Assembly: GCA_036346275.1 (NCBI GenBank)
Contig: CM070722.1
Coordinates: 22,281,336 to 22,345,335 of the forward strand
DNA length: 64,000 nt
Direction: 5' to 3'
DNA from: Otatea glauca
Lineage: Eukaryota > Streptophyta > Magnoliopsida > Poales > Poaceae
Position 1 is the stretch's first letter. The number at the start of each line of letters is the position of its first letter. Shown here in pieces: positions 58,176-64,000 of the stretch. Made by a program: the position numbers and the translations under genes. The notes beneath the pieces are model-generated. The model saw only the letters and a list, made by a program, of their open reading frames with translations, did not search any database and was not told where the DNA came from.

Positions 58176-58500
58176 CGTGGCGGTTGGTGTATAGAACCGC
58201 CACGAGATACATTATCGATGGCGGTTCGTATAAAGAACCGCCACGGATTCTATATAGATCGATGGCGGTTCTTGTGAAGAACCGCCACAGATAAATGAAT
58301 CTATGGCGGTTCGTATAAAGAACCGCCACAGATAATATATATCGATGGCGGTTCTTGTGAAGAACCGCCACAGATAAAATATCGATGGCGGTTCGTATAA
58401 AGAACCGCCACGAGATAATTATGTATCATCGGCGGTTCTTTTGAAGAACCGCCACAGATAAGTATCGATGGCGGTTCTTGTTAAGAACCGCCACGATAAG
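58176..58500. repeat. E3 internal palindrome array before the second gene
   Basis: Eight hairpin units of about 40 bp, core GATGGCGGTTC...GAACCGCCACAGAT. Loops mostly alternate between CGTATAAA (units 2, 4, 6) and CTTGTGAA-like (units 3, 5, 7, 8). The array ends about 8 bp before a TATA box. Confidence 0.88.
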
Positions 58501-58508
58501 GCCCCACA

Positions 58509-58515
58509 TATAAAA
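58509..58515 (+). promoter_or_regulatory. TATA box of the E3 second (TnpA-Ulp1) gene
   Basis: TATAAAA in CACATATAAAAGTCG, followed by a pyrimidine-rich start region (ATTCTTCTTCTCACGCG). Equivalent to 5208-5218 in E1, where the downstream words TGATCATTC/AGATCATTC also match. Confidence 0.65.
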
Positions 58516-59900
58516 GTCGTCTGATCATTCTTCTTCTCACGCGTTCTAACCCCTAAACTCCTGCCGCTTCACTCTTCGCCCCGAGCCCGCGCGCCGGTCT
58601 CGGCCGCCCCGACGCCGTCCGACGCCCGCGCCGCGCCGAGCGCCGTCCGCGCTGTGTGCCGCTCCGCGCCTCGACACCCGACGCCACGCCCGCGCCTCCA
58701 CCGCGCGCGGCGACGCCGCAGCGACGCCCGGCGCCGCGCCCTCGAGCGACGCCCGACCACCGCACGACGCCGCGCATTCCTAGGTATGTTCTACCTTCAT
58801 TCGGATGGCTCTGTTCTTTAGCTCGCTTGTTCGATCGATAAAATGTTGCTTTGCTTGTTATTGCATCAAGATATTATGGTAATATAAACCAATGAAAATG
58901 GTTAACTTTTTCATTGCTAGTCTACTACTCATTCCATCATCTTTGTCTTTGAGTTTGGTGGTCAAAAGATTGCCCAACCGATAGCCTACTTGGTCCTATT
59001 GTTTAGTAGATAGGTAGTACTCGTGATTCTCTTCTTGTGGGTTTTGTGGGCCTTGGCCATCTAAAGTGCGATCTAAGTTCCCCTCCAGTGCAGGTAAAGG
59101 CGGAACCACGTGTTGTGAGCGAGGGAAAGGATCAAGGGTGCGTAGTATGCTTCTTACCGCTTTATCGCTAGGTCTAGGATTGGTTTTGTTAACTAGAGAT
59201 CTTTTCTGAGCGTTACACCTCTTCCATTTAGTGCTTGAAAGTTGCGGGCGTTTGACAATCCAAAATTCATTGTCAAATCTTGCCATGCGGTGTAAGAATG
59301 GGTAAAGGCTACACTAGACAAACTGGTTTGGATCTTTTCCCCTTTGCTAGCTGAAAAGTTTCACATTGCTTAACAAAATTCTCTACTCCCTATTTCATTC
59401 TTATTCAGTAAAACAATTCCTTTAGTCTTTGGTTGGTTGTCTGCATTGCGAATGCCCTCCAATGGTACTTCAATGGAAAGCCACAATTAGTTTAGTTTGT
59501 AACGCAGAGTTCTCTCCAATCCAAATTTTTCCTTGCTTGCGGATCAAACCTTGATGCAATTCAAACCCACTGCTGTCAGGGCTATGAACGTCCAACTATG
59601 CTAGTTGTTGTGCTACATTGTCGGTGGCATCGTAATTCACTACCTCTTGAATACACGAGGTTGCATCCACGATAAAGCACGCAAATTCATGAGTTGTCCA
59701 CCCATGACAATGCGTTGGCAACCACATTCTCCTTACCCTTCTTGTAGACAATTGGTACTTCAGGCCCATCAATTGAATGCCCAATTCTTGATTACTTTTA
59801 TTTCTAGTTCTCGAGTTAAACTTCCGCACTTAACCCATCGGATCGCCAAATTCTAATGGTTCCATACTTTACCTCTTTGATTCGCACATCCAAGGCTGAT
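58516..59900 (+). other. Leader/intron region of the E3 second gene
   Basis: 58555-58780 is GC-rich low-complexity (CGCGCC, CGACGCC) and gives spurious ORFs in both directions; TAGGTATGTT at 58781 is a possible splice donor. 58790-59900 is AT-rich and intron-like; its ORFs (58996-59286, 59605-59856) show no family features. Confidence 0.45.
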
Positions 59901-62826
59901 ATGGAGGAGCAATCCACCCCGAGCCCGAGCCCTAGCCCTACGGGTTCCTCAACCTCCACCCAACCACCGGTGTTGCCGCCGATCTTGACATACTCAGGCA
60001 AGACCTCGTGGCGAGGAAGAAATAAGAAGCCCGAAGGCGGTATACCATCTCGGAGGTCTCGGAAGTGGGGCCCCTAGTGCACCGCCAAAGTTCGTAGCAA
60101 AGTGCGAGAACAACTGCGGGTATATCGCAGGAGAGAGTGCCAATCACCTTTTGGATTGGCACAAAGTGCCCGATACCATCAAAGCGGATCTATGGTCGAA
60201 ATGAAACAAACCTTCAATCCTCAAGAAGATGAACACGCGTGCGTCGGGATGCGTTGATGACCATGGATGCGGCATGGAGGAACTTCAAGGCCGGTGAATA
60301 CTACTTATGTAAAGAAAACCGATCGCCATCGGGACTACCCAAACTTAGAACCATATTGGGATGATTTCGTGTCGATGAAGCAAAGTGAAGCGACAAAGAA
60401 GTCCAATGAGGACCACATAAACATCGGAAGAAGGAACATCCATCCACACAGACTTGATGCGGGTGGGTACGCCGCAAAATCCTCAATGGGAGAGGCAGAA
60501 GCGTAATCACTACAATGATCGTGGTACAAGTCAATTGGCCGGACTACGGACGAGTCAAGCACTACGTGCTAGCGAGGGCAAGTGTCACGTCTGGTGGGGC
60601 TTATCCTTGTAAATAGCGACGACGAAGCAATGTCACAAAGGGTCCAGGAGTCAGACGTCGAGTCTTCCCAAGGAACATTCCAACCGGATAGGAGAACGGC
60701 GAACTAACACGTGCCACGGGAAACAAGGAGCATCCCGGACGAACAAGAGGTGTCGGGTTAAGGTTCCGTGGAAGACAGATTCCCGAGCACCTTCACACTT
60801 ACAAGAGTCGAAGAGAGCTAGAGAAGCGTTTGCGAAATAGAAATGATGAAGGAAAAGATGCTTGAGAATTACAAGGCACAATTGAACAACAAGTACAACG
60901 ACAAGTACAACAAGCCATGAGCTACCACAAGCCGAGAACATTATTACGACCAGCCCTCCGAATCGTCGCGCGGTTGCGCATCCGCCCCAATTGTAGAACA
61001 GACATGGGTCATTATCACGTGGACGACATACATGACCCCACCGTGCGGCTCACTTTGCCCATCATGAACATATTCATTCAAGTGATGCAGGCATAGCGTA
61101 CCCATGCCAAGAAGGAGGTGTATTGCACAACTCTGCGATAAGCGCCGGATATGCAAAGGTTCAGTGGACACGGTTAATCCCGATTCGCCAACCTCGGGCT
61201 AGAAATGCCCCGAACAGCGAGGTTACAACTCTAGGAAGTGCCGTCCACACATTCATCCGATGGCGCAAACGTGACATCACCTTGGACCATCATGAAGTGC
61301 TGTTCCTCCCGAGGTGAACTCGCCACCCCTCCCGAGGTGAACTCGCCACCTCTCTGCGGTGAACTCCGCGGCCTCTCCTCTGATGAACTGCGGCCTCTCC
61401 TCTGATAAACCTCGCACGATCGTCACCAACACATCAACGTATGAAAGTTAGTGCGACAACTTCAGTTGACCGACTTAAAACCCTCCTCTCAAGGCATGGC
61501 GAATAGACAAGCCATATCGGTAGGTCGGCGAAGCGAGCGGAGTATGATGTTGTGTGCGAGAAAAGTAAGGGTAAAGCGGTCTCCAAAGGACAAGTTCAAG
61601 AAAGATGAAATACGAATTGGGAAGCCGTTTGTCACCCCTTCAAGCTTCATAGTCTAACAAAGGCAAACTAAAGCGATTACATGAATGGTATATGGAGCGA
61701 TCGAACCACCATGTACTCCCGAAGGTGATCACTGCCATTTTCAGAGAGGAACATTTCCACCATGAGGGGACTGGCTGCTTCATGATAGAATTCAGCGAGT
61801 TGCACAACATGTACTATCAAGATGCCCTCGACGTGTCTCTTATGAGATCTTTGGTCCTTGTAAGTGTCCAATATAAAAATCATTGTCTACATTCATGTAA
61901 TACCGATAAATGTGATGTCTAAATCATTTGTTATGTAGATACGAGTTGATCGAACTAAAAGAACCAAAGGGCGATGGCGTTCCTCGATCCGGAGCGGTTT
62001 GCCACGGAAATCAAAAGAGTACCAAAGGAGGTCGAGGACTACGTATATAACGCTCTCATCAAACTCCAAGACAAGGAGTTCATACTTTTACCATACAATT
62101 TCAAGTAAGTGGCTCACTAGCTAGTTCAATTACTTGTTGATCTCGTTCTTTGCTCAGGTTAGGACTAATGACTACGGCATCATACATGTGTACGTAGTTT
62201 CCACTCGGATTCTCGTAGTAATTCATCCGGATAAAAGCAAGATCTTGATCTTGGACCAGCGGGACAAAGATCCAAAAGACTACAAAGATATGACAAGTCT
62301 AGTGAATAGGGCCTTCAAAGCATATTGTAAAAGTGCTCAAGACACCGTCCTTTCCATAAATCACGACAATCCGTACTAAATTTCCGATGACGCACAAAAA
62401 CAATTTGTCTATATCGCACTCGTAGTCAATAACTCCTTCAATGTCGTATAAGTTTATTCAATTTTTGCAGTGCCACAAGCACCGCCAGAACAAATTTATG
62501 TGGGTACTTGGTGCCAATACATGCGCGAAATCTTAGGCTCTACAATAGTAAACAATGACGTAGAGGTTTGTCACGCTAACATCACACATTGATTTGCACA
62601 TCTCATTCTCTATATAAGCTCTTAAGACAAACTTTTTCTATCTATAGCGTTTGAAGTTGCCTATGGGAGGATGGTTCCAAATGAAATCCAAGGCATTCAG
62701 GACAGCTCGCCTACTTCATTATGAAGGAAGTACTCAACAAGAACGGCGAGTTTCATGACTCGAGATAATAACGATGAAGTCTTCCATACTCATCTACCAC
62801 CTCCCGAGGCCCCTACCAACAAGTGA
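59901..62826 (+). pseudogene. TnpA-like protein fused to Ulp1/C48-type protease (E3)
   Basis: ATG 59901 gives MEEQSTPSPSPSPTGSSTST, a disordered N-terminus, then RGRNKKPEGG. The conserved central part is spread over frames; HPHRLDAGGYAAK lies near 60430-60475. Coiled-coil-like sequence follows near 60790-60900. The Ulp1 part is recognisable downstream: ILVVIHPDKSKILILDQRDK near 62203-62262, where the preceding catalytic His-Trp is disrupted by one extra base; then, after an intron, TNLCGY with the candidate catalytic Cys at 62499-62501. The end is TGA 62824-62826. Architecture matches E1's second gene; this copy is more damaged. Confidence 0.72.
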
Positions 62827-63300
62827 AGACTCGTAGGCTTATAGTTCACAAAACTAGTTAATTTTTTAAATGCGGTGGTGTAAATTGATGTTTCATTGAA
62901 TGTCAAGTTTAGTATTGGATGGCATGGCTTGCATATGTTCTAATTTTTGTCATTTCATTTAAGAAGTTGTGATTGATCTGCGCTTGTGTTGTTGCCCTTC
63001 TCCGTGTGTGTGTGTGTTGATGGGTGGTGTGTGTGCGTGCGTGCGTGCGCTCTAGACGAGGAGCTCTCCTCTATTGCTTTTCTCTGTGCCCTTTCATGAT
63101 GGCTAGTAGAGCTTTTTATAGACGTGGGTGATGGATGAATACGAAAGAGCTCATTTCAAAACTGCACCATTACAAAGAGTTTATTTGATTGCTTGATTTA
63201 GTTGCGAAGTTTCCTTTTGCATCTTTACCTTCCATTCATAAGATATTTGATTACATGGTCCTTATATTTTTAGATGGTGTGTTTTACTCTAATGTATGAT
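62827..63300 (+). other. E3 3' region with a GT/GC microsatellite
   Basis: No ORF. 63004-63050 is a (GT)n/(GTGC)n run. Presumed 3' UTR and spacer of the second gene. Confidence 0.45.
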
Positions 63301-63440
63301 AGTAAATGCCATTAAAAATAGCTAAATGGAGATTATAGAAGGAAAAATAGTAAAAGTAGGATCAAAATTGTAGAATGATATGTATTTAGGAATAAAATTG
63401 AAAAATAGAATGTCACATATTCAAAAATAGAGGGAGTATA
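63301..63440. mobile_element. Stowaway-like MITE fragment in E3
   Basis: The stretch ending ATATTCAAAAATAGAGGGAGTA has the familiar ...GAGGGAG-TA end, with AATAGAATGTCACATATTC inside; the left end is not defined. E1 shows nothing equivalent, so it may have inserted after the two elements diverged. Confidence 0.4.
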
Positions 63441-63699
63441 AACTAGCTAATGCATGTACAATATCCGGAGGATGCCACGGCATTCACATGGAATAAGACG
63501 GCAATGGATCGGCTAGATTTGTGATACAACAAAAGTGATCTATTTAGCTTTCCATAGTATGATATATAATGACTTCATTTACATACTCGAGAAATATTGA
63601 TGCAAAGATGAGTGAGCTGGAGGAGAAGGGAGCAGTCCAGTGGGAGGCATGCCCTACACCATCACCATGATCGAGCACCTCATGCATGAGACACTTTAA

Positions 63700-63972
63700 T
63701 TGTACATTGTAATTGTGTATATTGTAATTGTGATATGCAAAATCTGTGATTGTAATTGTGATTGATGTATTATATGTAATTGTGATTGATGTATTATATT
63801 GTAGTTGTGTATATGCAAAATCTGTGATTGTTGTACATTATAATTGTGCATATGCAAAATTGCAATTGTGATTGATGTATTATATTGTAGTTGTGTATAT
63901 GCGAAATCTGTGATTGTTGTACATTGTAAGCGTGTGTATGCAAAATCTGTGATTGATGTATTATATGTTTCA
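63700..63972. repeat. Tandem repeat near the right end of E3
   Basis: Imperfect repeats built from TATGCAAAATCTGTGATTG, TAATTGTGATTGATGTATTATAT and TGTAGTTGTG, with a composite period near 95-100 bp. They explain the 98-codon minus-strand ORF here, which is not a gene. Confidence 0.7.
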
Positions 63973-64000
63973 GAGGGCATGGCTAGCAACACTGAGGCTA

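Larger units (their letters stand above)
53307..64000 (+). mobile_element. CACTA (En/Spm) transposon E3, right end outside the window
   Basis: Starts CACTACGCCAAAACCTGCAA at 53307, preceded by TCC as the likely 3-bp target duplication. It has the same two-gene plan as E1, but with a GGCGGTT palindrome core. The window ends at AGAGGGCATGGCTAGCAACACTGAGGCTA, matching AGAGGGCGTGGCTAGC...TGAGGCTA at 9350-9390 in E1, which is about 385 bp before E1's end. The right terminus is therefore expected within a few hundred bases beyond 64000. Confidence 0.9.

Noticed and set aside
63696..63992. 98-codon minus-strand ORF rich in HNYN/ITI repeats
   Set aside because: Translation of a tandem repeat; no gene-like features.

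Overview
The window is nuclear DNA from a flowering plant, very probably a grass. Supporting signs are the lineages present: CACTA (En/Spm) DNA transposons, Sirevirus-type Ty1/copia, Tekay-type Ty3/gypsy, an L1-like LINE with a C-terminal zf-RVT, and Stowaway-like MITE remnants. About 95% of the 64 kb is transposable element. Only one ordinary host gene is recognisable, an intronless polygalacturonase-inhibitor-like (PGIP-type) leucine-rich-repeat gene on the minus strand at 10317-11151, and its frame is broken by one extra base.

Layout. 1-9754: the 3' end of a Ty1/copia element (end of pol, polypurine tract, 3' LTR); its LTR is split by a complete CACTA element, E1 (992-9736, TSD TGC). 9755-12013: host sequence with the PGIP-like gene and a MITE relic. 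12014-52737: an old L1-like LINE interrupted by a 39-kb nest. The nest reads outside to inside: LINE > gypsy-type solo LTR (13439-52427, TSD GTAAG) > Sirevirus (18034-51517, minus strand, TSD CCGGG/TCGGG) > CACTA element E2 (24565-46645, TSD TCA) > Tekay-like gypsy element (27392-39312, minus strand, TSD CACTG). Each level has its own termini and target duplication, so the order of insertion can be read directly. 52738-53306 is featureless spacer. 53307 to the window end is a third CACTA element, E3, whose right end lies outside.

How the parts work together. E1 and E3 share one design: a terminal array of short palindromes ending just before a TATA box; a tnp2 transposase gene; then, inside the element, a second array of similar palindromes again ending just before a TATA box; then a TnpA-like gene fused to a Ulp1/C48-type cysteine-protease domain. 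The palindrome core is GACGGTT in E1 and GGCGGTT in E3, and in each element it is the same at the ends and inside. This suggests that the element's DNA-binding protein acts on the ends and on the second promoter. E2 is of a different lineage: its arrays are built on AAATTCGTGGG, its second gene is PF03004-like without Ulp1, and no internal array is visible. The Sirevirus shows a loosely parallel arrangement, with GGTGCTACCG palindromes in its LTRs and again in two clusters ahead of its accessory (env-like position) ORF.

Almost every coding region is broken. The Sirevirus is mainly hit by nonsense changes, and its left LTR shows CpG-type decay. The Tekay element and E3 are hit mainly by 1-3 base indels, which could be real decay or residual consensus error in the assembly.
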